From contig NZ_JACJVR010000077.1 of assembly GCF_014212175.1 (NCBI RefSeq), forward strand, positions 1 to 64,000: a stretch of DNA of 64,000 nt. Direction: 5' to 3'. This document shows positions 16,061-24,688 of this stretch, one piece after another (position 1 is the first letter of the stretch; each line of letters begins with the position of its first letter). The notes beneath the pieces were generated by a model that did not search any database, was not told the DNA's origin, and saw only the letters and a list, made by a program, of their open reading frames with translations. The DNA comes from Cohnella xylanilytica (lineage in GTDB: Bacteria; Bacillota; Bacilli; Paenibacillales; Paenibacillaceae). A program made the position numbers and the translations under genes.

Positions 16061-17599
16061 CTATCCGATTTTGCGATACCACGGAAGACGCGAGAGAGGG
16101 GCCTCGACTTCCCGCTCGACCGGGCCTTCCACGACGCTCCCGTCCTCGCCCTGCCAGCGGCCCTCGGGGAAGACGACGCGCCTCGACGTCTGCCCCTTGA
16201 CGACGACCGGCGCGACGAGCAGCCCGGACCCGAGCAGGAATTGGTCCTGCACGAGCGCGTAGCCGCGATCCGGGTATTCGAACTCCAGGCTGCGCAGCAT
16301 CGGCAGGCCGTCGGCCGCGGCTTGGCGGGCGAGCGCCAGCAGCTCGGGCCCCAGCTCGGAGCGGAGCCGCACGGCGTCCAGGCACCAGGCGAGCTCGTCG
16401 CCGCTCAGCACGCGCCAGGGGGCCATGGAGAACTGCATGACCGGGAACAGCGCGGCGCACTGGGCGTACCGGACGAACAGCTCGCTGTCGAAGCGGAAGT
16501 CGGGGGAGTTGATGTCGCCGTCCATGCCGCCGCCGATCATGTCGGGACAGTTGAACGCGTACCCGAGAAGTCCCTGCGCGATGGCGTTCGGAATGAGGCC
16601 GCCGAGCCCGCCGGCGTCCCACGCGTGCGTCTTGTCCCGCTGGCGCTGGATGAGCGCCTGCCCGCCGAGCTTCCAGCACATGCGGAGCTCGATCAGCGAA
16701 TAGCCGACGCCGAGGGACGCGTAAGCCTCGCAGTCTTCAAGCAGGCGCAGCGGGCGCGACCAGGCGACGGGCCGCGTCGTGTCCGTCCCGCCCGGCAGGA
16801 TCGGCTCGCCCGCGTCGAGCTTGAAGCCGTCGACGCCGTAGTCCGCCGTCAGCCGGTCCATCTGCCGCCTGAACCAGGCGGCGCCCTCCGCCTTCGTATA
16901 GTCGACGACGGCGCTGTAGCCGTTCCACCATTGGCGGAGCACCGGAGCGCCGTCCTCGCCCTTCATGAGAAGATCGCCGTCCCGCAGCTCCTTGAAGATC
17001 GTGCTGTCCGCGCTCACGTAGGGGCACATCCACAGCATGACCTTGAAGCCCATGCCGTGCAGCCGGTCGACCATCGCCTTGGGATCGGGGAACCGATGCT
17101 TGTCGAAGTCCCACATGCCGTAGTCCTTCATCCAGTTGTCGTCGACGATGAGGATGCCCGGCGGCAGCCCGTTCGCGAGGATCGACTCGGCGTAGCGGAC
17201 GATCTTGTCCTGCGCAGGCTCGTAGAACATCTCGACCCACGTGCAGTATTGCGGCGCCGTGAAGGCGAGCGGGTCGGGGATGAGGCCGGACGGCGGGAAG
17301 TGAGTGCGGGCGGCATGGAGATAGGCGCCCTGCAGCGAGCCGTGCCCTTCCTCGACGACGACTTCGCCGGCGGCCTCGTAGACGGACAGCCCGTTCTCGT
17401 CCGCGCGGAAGGCGAACGGATCCTCGCTCCATATATACCGGCCTTTGTTCGAGAGCAGCAGCGGCGAGGCCTGGTTGTCGTCCGTCACGCGCAGGTCCCT
17501 CGTATGCGCCGTCCGGCCGAACGGCATGGCGGCGCCTTCGTTGATCGCGCCGCCCCACCAATATTCGCCGGGCAGCCGGGCGATCGAGATATCGGTCAT
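16061..17599 (-). CDS. Glycoside hydrolase family 31 protein
   Basis: 512 residues without a signal peptide, so intracellular. A GH31 TIM barrel is recognised by PPGILIVDDNWM, FKVMLWMCPYVS and DGFKLDAGEP (probable nucleophile Asp about 261). The likely acid/base lies in RQRDKTHAWDAGGLGGL (Asp about 327), followed by QFSMAPWRVL and a short C-terminal beta domain (LLGSGLLVAPVV). Members act on alpha-glucosides, alpha-xylosides, alpha-galactosides or sulfoquinovosides, and I cannot choose among them from sequence alone. AGGAG lies 9 bases before the ATG. It heads a two-gene operon with the oxidoreductase and diverges from a sugar ABC transporter, which suggests that it cleaves the imported oligosaccharide. 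Confidence 0.88.
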   Translation of the reverse strand: MTDISIARLPGEYWWGGAINEGAAMPFGRTAHTRDLRVTDDNQASPLLLSNKGRYIWSEDPFAFRADENGLSVYEAAGEVVVEEGHGSLQGAYLHAARTHFPPSGLIPDPLAFTAPQYCTWVEMFYEPAQDKIVRYAESILANGLPPGILIVDDNWMKDYGMWDFDKHRFPDPKAMVDRLHGMGFKVMLWMCPYVSADSTIFKELRDGDLLMKGEDGAPVLRQWWNGYSAVVDYTKAEGAAWFRRQMDRLTADYGVDGFKLDAGEPILPGGTDTTRPVAWSRPLRLLEDCEAYASLGVGYSLIELRMCWKLGGQALIQRQRDKTHAWDAGGLGGLIPNAIAQGLLGYAFNCPDMIGGGMDGDINSPDFRFDSELFVRYAQCAALFPVMQFSMAPWRVLSGDELAWCLDAVRLRSELGPELLALARQAAADGLPMLRSLEFEYPDRGYALVQDQFLLGSGLLVAPVVVKGQTSRRVVFPEGRWQGEDGSVVEGPVEREVEAPLSRLPWYRKIG

Positions 17600-17713
17600 G
17601 GCTGAATTCTCCTTGTCGATAGCGGGCCTGACCCTTGCGGAATTCGGGCCCGGAATCGGGTGATATGGGATCCGGTTTTATTATGCAGACAACGTCCGCG
17701 GCTTGGGAAGCGG

Positions 17714-17743
17714 ATCTTAAGAATGAGGCTTCAATCTTAAAAT
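17714..17743. promoter_or_regulatory. Direct repeat, candidate YesN/AraC-family activator site
   Basis: ATCTTAAGAAT and ATCTTAAAAT start at 17714 and 17734, 20 bases apart (about two helical turns). The second copy ends 8 bases before the -35 box of the ABC-operon promoter. Two in-phase direct repeats abutting -35 are the classical arrangement for AraC-type activators, and a YesN regulator is encoded 3 kb away. Confidence 0.5.
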
Positions 17744-17751
17744 CGGGGCAT

Positions 17752-17780
17752 TTAAACCCGGATTTGCCGTGATTTATGAT
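17752..17780 (+). promoter_or_regulatory. Sigma-A type promoter of the sugar ABC operon
   Basis: TTAAAC, a 17-base spacer, and TATGAT. The -35 box is imperfect, as expected for an activator-dependent promoter. The leader of about 140 bases includes an inverted repeat. Confidence 0.5.
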
Positions 17781-17812
17781 GAGAGCGTCAAGAGCTTGCG
17801 ACGACCGAACGG

Positions 17813-17837
17813 CGGAAAAATCTCGCGAATTTTTCCG
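17813..17837. repeat. Inverted repeat in the leader of the sugar ABC operon
   Basis: CGGAAAAAT and ATTTTTCCG are perfect nine-base arms around CTCGCGA, which itself contains TCGCGA. No T run follows. Either an operator (LacI-like or other) or an RNA hairpin. Confidence 0.55.
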
Positions 17838-17925
17838 TGCTCCGCGCTCCGGTCGGCGGAATATGCCGGCGGAACGCTAGGACAGGGCTGTCACTTAATC
17901 AGGAACCATCAAGGGGGATATTCGA

Positions 17926-19251
17926 ATGAACATGAGACAAAAATCGGCGGCGGCGGTCGCCGGCGCGCTGCTCGTCTCCTCGCTGGCGCTGGCCGGCTGC
18001 GGCAATTCGAACGACGGAGGCGAAGCTGCGGGCAGCCCGTCCGCCGGCGGCGCGTCTGCCGGGGGCGGCTCCCAGAAGAGCGTGACGATCTCCTACACGA
18101 TCTGGGACAAGAACCAGCAGCCGGCGATGGAAGCGATCGCCGAAGCCTTCACCAAGCAGAACCCGAACATCAAGGTGAAGGTCGACGTCATCCCGTGGGG
18201 CGAATATTGGACGAAGATGTCCGCCGCCGCGCCGGCGGGCACGCTGCCCGACGTCTTCTGGATGCACGGCGGCCAGTTCATCAAGTACGCGACCGGCCAG
18301 TTCCTCGAGCCGATCACCGACAAGGTGCAGGCGGGCGAGATCGACCTGAACAACTACGCGTCCAACCTCGGCTCGATCTATACGCTGGACGGGCAGAACT
18401 ACGGCATTCCGAAGGACTTCGACACGATCGGCCTGGCCTACAACAAGGAGCTGTTCGATCAGGCGGGCATCCCGTATCCGGACGATACGTGGGATTACGC
18501 CAAGCTGGCCGAAGTCGCGAAGAAGCTCAGCCAGCCGGACAAGGGCATCTACGGCTTCGGCGCCAAGATGGACACCCAGGCCGGCTACTGGAACGACATG
18601 CTGGCGAACGGCGGGCACATCATCAGCGCCGACATGACCAAATCCGGCTACGACGAGCCGGCCTCGATCGAGGCGCTTAAGGCCCGTTACCAGATGATTC
18701 TCGACAAGGCTTCGCCGACGCACCAGCAGATGACCGACACGGATACGGTCGAGATGTTCAAGTCGGGCAAGCTCGCGATGATCTTCGACGGCTCCTGGGA
18801 CAACGGCAACCTGGCCAGCAGCGACATCATCAAGGGCAAGTACGATTGGGCACCTCTGCCGAAGGGCAAGGTCGCGCGCGGCAACATCATCAACGGCCTC
18901 GGCAACGTCATGTCCGCGAAGGGCAAGCACAAGGAGGAGTCGTGGCAGTTCCTGAAGTTCCTCGGCTCGAAGGAAGCGGCCGAGATCACGGCCCGCATGG
19001 GAGCGGCGATCCCGGCGTACAAGGACACGCAGGACGAATGGGTGAAGTCCAAGCCGGACCTGAACCTGCAGGTGTTCATCGACCAGGCGGCGGACGCGAC
19101 GCCGTACCCGAGCGGCTCGAAGTCGTACCCGATCTGGTTCGCGAAGGAGTCCGAGATCATGTCCCAGGCATGGGGCGGCGCGATCTCGATCGAGGAAGGC
19201 GCCAAGCAAGTGGCGGAGATGATGAATCAGGCGATCGCGGACGAGAAGTAA
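17926..19251 (+). CDS. ABC sugar transporter substrate-binding lipoprotein
   Basis: 441-residue family-1 binding protein. Lipobox LALAGC with the lipidated Cys at 25, a Ser/Gly-rich linker, then the maltodextrin-type fold (SYTIWDKNQQPAMEAIAEAFTKQNP, GTLPDVFWMHG, FKSGKLAMIFDGSWD). It captures a mono- or oligosaccharide outside the membrane and delivers it to the two permeases encoded next. ATG 17926 has AAGGGGGA 8 bases upstream. First gene of a plus-strand operon with the permeases and the DUF4832 protein. The ATPase is not encoded here, as is usual for Firmicutes sugar importers that share an MsmX-like ATPase. Confidence 0.93.
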   Translation: MNMRQKSAAAVAGALLVSSLALAGCGNSNDGGEAAGSPSAGGASAGGGSQKSVTISYTIWDKNQQPAMEAIAEAFTKQNPNIKVKVDVIPWGEYWTKMSAAAPAGTLPDVFWMHGGQFIKYATGQFLEPITDKVQAGEIDLNNYASNLGSIYTLDGQNYGIPKDFDTIGLAYNKELFDQAGIPYPDDTWDYAKLAEVAKKLSQPDKGIYGFGAKMDTQAGYWNDMLANGGHIISADMTKSGYDEPASIEALKARYQMILDKASPTHQQMTDTDTVEMFKSGKLAMIFDGSWDNGNLASSDIIKGKYDWAPLPKGKVARGNIINGLGNVMSAKGKHKEESWQFLKFLGSKEAAEITARMGAAIPAYKDTQDEWVKSKPDLNLQVFIDQAADATPYPSGSKSYPIWFAKESEIMSQAWGGAISIEEGAKQVAEMMNQAIADEK

Positions 19252-19326
19252 GCGCCGCGCGCCAGGCCAAATCGTCGGAGGCGATCCCGAAGCCGGGTCG
19301 CCTTCGGCAGTTATGAGGTGAACGCA

Positions 19327-20196
19327 ATGAATTCGAAGAGCCGATACGCATGGGCCTATCTGATGATCGCTCCGACCTTGATCGGGACGCTGGCGTTCTG
19401 GTTCTGGCCGGCCGTCTACTCGATTTATCTGGGCTTCCTGAAGTCCGAGAACTTCGGCCTCGTCAACCATTGGGTCGGCTGGGCCAACTACGAGCGATTG
19501 TTCAAGGACGACGAGTTCTGGCGCAATCTTCGCAATACGATGCAGTACGTCGTGCTGTTCGTGCCCGCGACGATCGTGCTGTCCACGCTGTTCGCCGTGC
19601 TGCTGAACGCCAAGATCAAGGGCCGCTCGGTCTATCGGGTCATCTATTATTTGCCGCAGGTCACCATGGCGGCCGCGGCCGCTATGGTGTGGGTCATTAT
19701 CTTCGCGCAGGATTACGGGCTGCTGAATTCGGCGCTCGGCACCCATATCGCGTGGATCTCGGACAAGCGGTTCGCCATGTACGCCCTTGTCATCGTCGGC
19801 GTATGGGGCGCGATCGGCTTCAACATGCTGCTGATTCTCGCCGGGCTGCAAGGAATTCCTCGCCCTCTGTACGAGGCGGCCGAGATCGACGGAGCCGTCG
19901 GCTTCCGCCGGTTCCGGTCCATTACGCTGCCTCTGCTCACGCCTACGCTTTTTTTCACGTCTATCGTGCTCGTGATCGGCGCCACGCAAATTTTCGACAG
20001 CATCTACCTGATCATCGGCAAGACGAACGTCGCGCTGCCCGCCGTGCGTTCGCTCGTCTACGCTTATTACCAGAACGCGTTCATCTACTACGATCAGAAC
20101 TACGGGGCGGTTATCGTCAACGTCCTGCTGGTCATCAACCTGATTCTGACGGGGATCCAGTTCCTGCTGCAAAAAAAATGGGTCGTATACGACTAA
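19327..20196 (+). CDS. ABC sugar transporter permease (MalF-like)
   Basis: 289-residue inner-membrane subunit with six membrane segments and the EAA loop (EAAEIDGAVGFRRFRSITLPLLTP) that contacts the ATPase. I start at ATG 19327 (MNSKSRYAWAYLMIAP), 6 bases after GAGGTG. The upstream GTG at 19318 overlaps that ribosome site and is less likely. It follows the binding-protein gene by 75 bases. Confidence 0.93.
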   Translation: MNSKSRYAWAYLMIAPTLIGTLAFWFWPAVYSIYLGFLKSENFGLVNHWVGWANYERLFKDDEFWRNLRNTMQYVVLFVPATIVLSTLFAVLLNAKIKGRSVYRVIYYLPQVTMAAAAAMVWVIIFAQDYGLLNSALGTHIAWISDKRFAMYALVIVGVWGAIGFNMLLILAGLQGIPRPLYEAAEIDGAVGFRRFRSITLPLLTPTLFFTSIVLVIGATQIFDSIYLIIGKTNVALPAVRSLVYAYYQNAFIYYDQNYGAVIVNVLLVINLILTGIQFLLQKKWVVYD

Positions 20197-20253
20197 GTCG
20201 TATGCATTCCATTCGATAACCCCAACATCCGCCTTCGGAGAGGAGGTACGCCA

Positions 20254-21090
20254 ATGGGCAGCTCTGCCATCGCCAAGCGCAGAAGCAACCTTGTCATTCA
20301 TCTGATTCTGATCGCGGGCGCCGTCATCATGGTGCTCCCGTTCGTCTGGATGATCCTGACGTCGTTCAAGACGACGACGGAGGCGACCCAGATTCCGATT
20401 CAACTGTTCCCGTCCAAGCCGAGCCTGCGGGCGTATACGGACGCGATCAAGCAGTCGTCCTTCCTGCATTACTACGCGAACACGCTGACATCGGCGTTCA
20501 TGAAGACGCTGTTCCCCGTCATCTTCAGCTCGATGGCGGCCTTCGCGTTCGCCCGCATCCGGTTCCCGGGGAGAGGCCTGTGCTTCTTCCTGATCATCTC
20601 GGTCATGATGGTCCCGAACCCGGTCTTCTACACTCCGCAATACTTGATGATGAGCAAGCTGGGACTCGTCAATTCGGTGACCGCGCTCTGGATCGCATCG
20701 CTCGTGAGTCCGTTCGCCACCTTCCTGCTGAGGCAATTTTTCCTCGGCATCTCCAAGGAGCTGGAGGAGGCGGCCGTGCTGGACGGGTGCAATCCGTTCC
20801 AGATCTTCCGCCACATCATGCTGCCGCTCGTCAAGTCGGCGCTGGTCGCGGTCGTCATCATCCAGCTGCAATGGTCGTGGAACGATCTGCAGTGGCCGCT
20901 TATCATCAACAGCTCGCCGGAGAAGCTGACGCTGTCGGCCGGCCTCGCGACGCTCGTCTCCATGTTCGGCACCGACTATCCGGTCCTGATGGCCGGCGCG
21001 TTCATGGCCGTCGTTCCGATGCTCGTCCTGTTCTTCGTCTTCCAGCGGCGGTTCATCGAGGGCGTCGCCTTCAGCGCCAGCAAAGGCTGA
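20254..21090 (+). CDS. ABC sugar transporter permease (MalG-like)
   Basis: 278-residue partner of the preceding permease with six membrane segments and an EAA loop (LEEAAVLDGCNPFQIFRHIMLPLVK). AGGAGG lies close before ATG 20254. Together the two form the translocation channel for the sugar captured by the lipoprotein. Confidence 0.93.
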   Translation: MGSSAIAKRRSNLVIHLILIAGAVIMVLPFVWMILTSFKTTTEATQIPIQLFPSKPSLRAYTDAIKQSSFLHYYANTLTSAFMKTLFPVIFSSMAAFAFARIRFPGRGLCFFLIISVMMVPNPVFYTPQYLMMSKLGLVNSVTALWIASLVSPFATFLLRQFFLGISKELEEAAVLDGCNPFQIFRHIMLPLVKSALVAVVIIQLQWSWNDLQWPLIINSSPEKLTLSAGLATLVSMFGTDYPVLMAGAFMAVVPMLVLFFVFQRRFIEGVAFSASKG

Positions 21091-21200
21091 GCGGGCGGTC
21101 ACGCGGGCTCGCGCCGGAGAGGGGGTGAGGAGCAGGGCGGCGAGCGGACTCGCCGATTGCGTTGGCAGTCAATCCCATGCGAACAGGAGTGAACGATGTG

Positions 21201-23120
21201 ATGTCGAACGCAAGACTCGCAAGACCCGGATGGATTCTAGCCGTTGTTGTTCTGCTCGGCTCGATGCTGCTCATGAACTTCAAGCTGCCGACTGCCGCCG
21301 CCTCCGGCGAGTGGCAGGCCCAGACGTACGACCCGAACAAGCCGGGGCTGGAGCTGAACCCGCTGAAGGGCTTCCTGCCCTTCTCCAAGCAGCCCTCGGA
21401 CACGGTCGATCCGAACGGCGGCTTCCCGCACAGCATGGAATGGTTCTACGTCTCGCTCCGCGACCTGATGACCGGCTGGAACACGTACAACTGGGCGCCG
21501 CTGGACGCCTATCTGAACGATATCGCGAGCCGGGGCAACCAGGCGGCCTTCCGCGTCTACGTCGACTATCCGGGACGCTCGACCGGCATTCCGCAATTCC
21601 TGCTCGACGGCGGGCTCCTGACCCGCGATTACGATCAGAACGGCAACCACGACACGGCGACGCACAGCCTGGCCCCCGACTGGAACGACGCCAATCTGAA
21701 TCTGGCGCTGCGCCAGTTCGTCTCCGCGCTCGGCGCGCGCTACGACGGCGATCCCCGGATCGGCTTCGTGACGGCCGGATTGTACGGCTTCTGGGGAGAG
21801 TGGCATACGTGGCCCTACAATACCGACCCGACGAACTGGGAGATGAACCAGACGAACCGGGACGCGCTGCTGACCGCGTTCAAGGACGCGTTCCGCACGA
21901 CCCATGTGCTGGCCCGTTACCCTTATTCCGCGAGCACGGCCTCATTGAAGAACGCCTTCGGCTACCACGACGATTCCTTCTCGTACGAGACGCTGTTCCA
22001 GCATGATTGGGACTTCTGGAATCTGGTCACGCAGAACGGCCTGCAGAACATCTGGCAGACCCATCCGATCGGCGGCGAGTTCTATCCGCCGCTCCAGCAG
22101 GATCCGACCTTCTGGCAGCACTGGCCGAACCAGAACGGGCAGAGCTTCCAGACCTCGGTCGAGACGACGCACGCTTCCTGGCTCATGTACGATCGGGTGT
22201 TCAAGTCTCCTCTGCCGGACGAGACCGCTTCGCGCAACGCGCTGCGGGCGCATAAGATGCTCGGCTACACGCTGTACAACTCCGCCGTGCAGCTGCCCGA
22301 CTCCCCGAAGTCTTCGCTGCAGGTCAACGTCAAGCTGCAGAACAAGGGAGCGGCCCCGTTCTACTACAACTGGCCGGTCGAGTTCGGCGTGCTGAACGCC
22401 TCTAACGTCTGGGTCAAGTCGCTCGGCACCGCCGCCTGGAATCTGAAGAGCATTCAGCCCGGCGGCACGGATTACTCGTTCTCGTACAGCGCGAATCACA
22501 ATCTGGCTCCCGGCGACTACAAGCTGGTCATGCGGGTCGTCAACCCGCTCGCCGGCGGCAAGACGCTGCGCTTCGCGAACACGCGGCAGGACGCGAACAA
22601 GGACGGCTGGCTGACGCTGACGGGCTTCCGCGTGTCGGCGAGCGCCACGACCTCCACGGTATTGCCCGATCCGCCCGTGACGCCGGGCACGCAGGCGCCG
22701 ACGCCGCTCGTATTCGATAACTTCAATGACGCCTATCAGTACAGCACGCTTCGCAAGAACGACATGGGAGGCGGCTATTGGGGAGACGGCAGCTCCTCGG
22801 TCGACGGGACGAGCGTGACGCTTAACGGCGTCAGTTGGTGGGACGCCACGTTCAGCGCCGCCGAGACGAACGTCGATCTGTCCGCTTACACGTACCTCGT
22901 CTACGTCGTCAAGAGCAGCGCGGGAGGCTCCTCGTTCAACGTCACGATGTGGGACGCCGGCGGAGCCAAGGGGACGAAGACCGTTACCGCGACGACCGCC
23001 TACCAGACGATCCGCATTCCGCTGGCGGACTTCTCGGGCTTCGACAAGTCGACGGCCCGGAAGTTCAAGCACAGCGCGTTCACCGGCAGCTTCACGATCG
23101 ACGAGATTCGGTTCGAATAG
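21201..23120 (+). CDS. Secreted DUF4832-type protein with C-terminal carbohydrate-binding-like domain
   Basis: About 640 residues. Signal peptide (ARPGWILAVVVLLGSMLLMNF, then AxA near 30). The N-terminal half looks like a glycosidase-type barrel (ELNPLKGFLPF, FYVSLRDLM, FRVYVDYPG, FVTAGLYGFWGEWHTWP). The middle is a DUF4832 beta-sandwich (KLQNKGAAPFYYNWPVEFGV). The last 130 residues resemble a jelly-roll carbohydrate-binding module (FDNFNDAYQYST to SFTIDEIRFE). DUF4832 proteins have no established activity. Operon position after a sugar importer suggests an extracellular glycan-processing enzyme that supplies it. Start: AGGAG lies 8 bases before GTG 21198 and 11 before ATG 21201, and either may be used. 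Confidence 0.78.
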   Translation: MSNARLARPGWILAVVVLLGSMLLMNFKLPTAAASGEWQAQTYDPNKPGLELNPLKGFLPFSKQPSDTVDPNGGFPHSMEWFYVSLRDLMTGWNTYNWAPLDAYLNDIASRGNQAAFRVYVDYPGRSTGIPQFLLDGGLLTRDYDQNGNHDTATHSLAPDWNDANLNLALRQFVSALGARYDGDPRIGFVTAGLYGFWGEWHTWPYNTDPTNWEMNQTNRDALLTAFKDAFRTTHVLARYPYSASTASLKNAFGYHDDSFSYETLFQHDWDFWNLVTQNGLQNIWQTHPIGGEFYPPLQQDPTFWQHWPNQNGQSFQTSVETTHASWLMYDRVFKSPLPDETASRNALRAHKMLGYTLYNSAVQLPDSPKSSLQVNVKLQNKGAAPFYYNWPVEFGVLNASNVWVKSLGTAAWNLKSIQPGGTDYSFSYSANHNLAPGDYKLVMRVVNPLAGGKTLRFANTRQDANKDGWLTLTGFRVSASATTSTVLPDPPVTPGTQAPTPLVFDNFNDAYQYSTLRKNDMGGGYWGDGSSSVDGTSVTLNGVSWWDATFSAAETNVDLSAYTYLVYVVKSSAGGSSFNVTMWDAGGAKGTKTVTATTAYQTIRIPLADFSGFDKSTARKFKHSAFTGSFTIDEIRFE

Positions 23121-23137
23121 CGATCATTTCGGCCATC

Positions 23138-23176
23138 GAGGCAGGCGGGCTCGCGTCCCGCTTGCCTCTTTTTTTT
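23138..23176 (+). terminator. Rho-independent terminator of the sugar ABC/DUF4832 operon
   Basis: GAGGCAGGCGGG and CCCGCTTGCCTC pair (one G-T) around CTCGCGT, followed by eight T. Strong. Confidence 0.9.
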
Positions 23177-23506
23177 CAGCTCAACGTCGGTCGGACAGCA
23201 TCATCCGGAACCTTTCGTTCAGCATAAGAATCTCCGCTTTTTGGCTGATCGCATGGCCGCCGCGCATTCTTCGCTGCTCTCCGGCGACGATAATCGAACC
23301 GATTTGCTTGCGGCTAGGGTCCGTCCTTGCGTCATGAACGGTCCACGGCCATACCGCAATGGCGGCGCACAGGCAAGAAGCAAGACCTGAGACCGATAAG
23401 GAAGCCCTCTCCGGGTCGACCGGAGAACCGTCCCGCGGTTGGTTACGCCATGCCAGTCCCTTCCAGTAAAGTGAGAGTACAATCTCACCGGAAGGGAAGC
23501 GATCCG
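23177..23506. other. Intergenic region without a convincing gene
   Basis: 330 bases between a terminator and a membrane-protein gene. Open frames exist on both strands but none has a ribosome site or family resemblance. The only structured element is the inverted repeat at 23471-23488. Confidence 0.4.
23471..23488. promoter_or_regulatory. Inverted repeat overlapping a possible -10 box
   Basis: GTGAGA and TCTCAC flank GTACAA, and TACAAT (23478-23483) spans loop and right arm. It lies 18 bases before the membrane-protein start. A repressor operator is possible, but no good -35 box is visible. Confidence 0.35.
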
Positions 23507-24406
23507 ATGCCAGGCATGGTCGAACAGGGAACGAAGGGGAAAATTCGGTTATTCGAAGGAGAGAGGAGTCTCGTGCTCACGGGGCTGCTCGGGTTCCTGC
23601 TAGCGGCGGTTTGCGGACTGTGGACCTTGATCAACGGCGGGGAAGTCGCCCCCGGAGGGGACGTGTCGAAGGCGTTCTCCTTCAATGCGGCGCTCGGCAT
23701 CTTCCTGCTGTCGACGGCGGCGATCCTGCCGTTCTCCGCGATGGGAGTCCGGAGCCGGGCCGTCTTCCGGCGGGTCTATATCGGTCTGGCTCTGTACTCG
23801 TACGGAGCGGAGACGATCCAGAACTTCCGCGGAGTGAACCCGAGGTTCGTCGTCGACGGCTCCGCGTTCGACAAGGCGGTCGGGAACGTGTTCGCGTTCG
23901 TCGCCTTGATGCTCGTCATCTTCTACGTGTACGTCGGCGTTCAGTTTTTCCGCTCGCGCGCTTACAAGCTGAATCCCGCGGTCGCGCTGAGCGTCCGTTA
24001 CGCGATGCTCGCCATCGTCGTCTCGTTCGCGGCCGGCATCTGGATCTCCGCGAACCAAGGCCGGTACGTCGGCGCGCACGGCAACATCATCTGGCTGCAC
24101 GGTCTCGGCTTCCACGCGCTGCAGGCGGTCCCGCTCGTCGCTTGGCTCGCGGGCCGCACCTCCATGAAGGAAGCGGCGCGCCGAACGCTCATCCACATCA
24201 CGGGAGTCTCATACTTTCTCGGCCTTCTCGCGATCGGCTGGCAGACGATGAACGGGCATGCCGTTCTGGAATGGTCGGGGCTGCCGCTGGCCGCCGGCTT
24301 CTGCTTCCTGATCTCGCTGGCCGCCGGGGCGCTGGCGCTGCGCAAGGCCGTGCTCGAATTCCGGCCGGGAAGCCGGACCGGAAGCGAGTGGGCGTCCGGG
24401 ATCTGA
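23507..24406 (+). CDS. Polytopic membrane protein of unknown function
   Basis: 299 residues with about eight hydrophobic segments (LVLTGLLGFLLAAVCGLWTLI, NAALGIFLLSTAAILPF, FAFVALMLVIFYVYVGVQFF, and so on). Conserved-looking polar residues lie between them (WLHGLGFHALQAVPLVAWLAG). No transporter signature that I recognise. I start at ATG 23507 (MPGMVEQGTKG), 8 to 10 bases after GAAGGGAAG. A longer frame to 23327 would put an unlikely basic stretch in front. Monocistronic with its own terminator. Confidence 0.75.
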   Translation: MPGMVEQGTKGKIRLFEGERSLVLTGLLGFLLAAVCGLWTLINGGEVAPGGDVSKAFSFNAALGIFLLSTAAILPFSAMGVRSRAVFRRVYIGLALYSYGAETIQNFRGVNPRFVVDGSAFDKAVGNVFAFVALMLVIFYVYVGVQFFRSRAYKLNPAVALSVRYAMLAIVVSFAAGIWISANQGRYVGAHGNIIWLHGLGFHALQAVPLVAWLAGRTSMKEAARRTLIHITGVSYFLGLLAIGWQTMNGHAVLEWSGLPLAAGFCFLISLAAGALALRKAVLEFRPGSRTGSEWASGI

Positions 24407-24421
24407 TAGGCTTATGAGCCG

Positions 24422-24446
24422 AGAGCCGCCTTCCGGGCGGCTCTTT
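24422..24446 (+). terminator. Probable terminator of the membrane-protein gene
   Basis: AGAGCCGCC and GGCGGCTCT pair around TTCCG, followed by a short TTT, 15 bases past the stop. Confidence 0.6.
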
Positions 24447-24478
24447 GGCGTTGAGAAGGTTAGAGAGAAAGCGCGGGC

Positions 24479-24565
24479 AAAAGTGACTCAGTGGTTGAGG
24501 TAAATTGGCGGGAATGTTGGAGATTGGACCAAAGTGACTCAGTGGCTGAGATACATCGGCGCGAA
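24479..24565. repeat. 51-bp-period repeat (family B, copy 2)
   Basis: Two units with GTGACTCAGTGG beginning 51 bases apart (GACTCAG at 24485 and 24536). The second has the perfect hairpin CTCAG-TGG-CTGAG, the first a wobble version. Same core as the array at 6731-6850. It also lies just behind a terminator, in a gene-poor gap. Confidence 0.75.
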
Positions 24566-24647
24566 AGCAAAAAACGCGGAAGGGCAGGGGGCCGAACCCC
24601 TCCCCTACCGTTCGCTAAAGGTACCTCCTGCGAAATCGCTCCGGTTC

Positions 24648-24656
24648 TGTTACAAT
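24648..24656 (+). promoter_or_regulatory. Extended -10 promoter of the LacI-family regulator gene
   Basis: TG-T-TACAAT is an extended -10 element 32 bases before the TTG start. No good -35 hexamer is seen, as is usual for extended -10 promoters. Confidence 0.45.
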
Positions 24657-24688
24657 AAGAGAAGCAGATTAAACGGAGTGGACAAGAT

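Larger units (their letters stand above)
17600..17925. other. Divergent regulatory region between the GH31 and sugar ABC operons
   Basis: 326 bases without a gene. It holds an AraC-like direct repeat (17714-17743), a TTAAAC-N17-TATGAT promoter facing the ABC operon (17752-17780), a strong inverted repeat in the leader (17813-17837) and an AAGGGGGA ribosome site. On the minus side a GCATAAT box near 17685 could serve the GH31 operon. Confidence 0.5.

Noticed and set aside
17899-21102. 1067-codon minus-strand open frame over the sugar ABC genes
   Set aside because: Shadow of three recognisable plus-strand transporter genes; composition is typical of antisense high-GC frames.
23219-23488. 89-codon minus-strand frame between DUF4832 and membrane-protein genes
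   Set aside because: No ribosome site, no recognisable domain, and it overlaps the putative promoter of the downstream gene.
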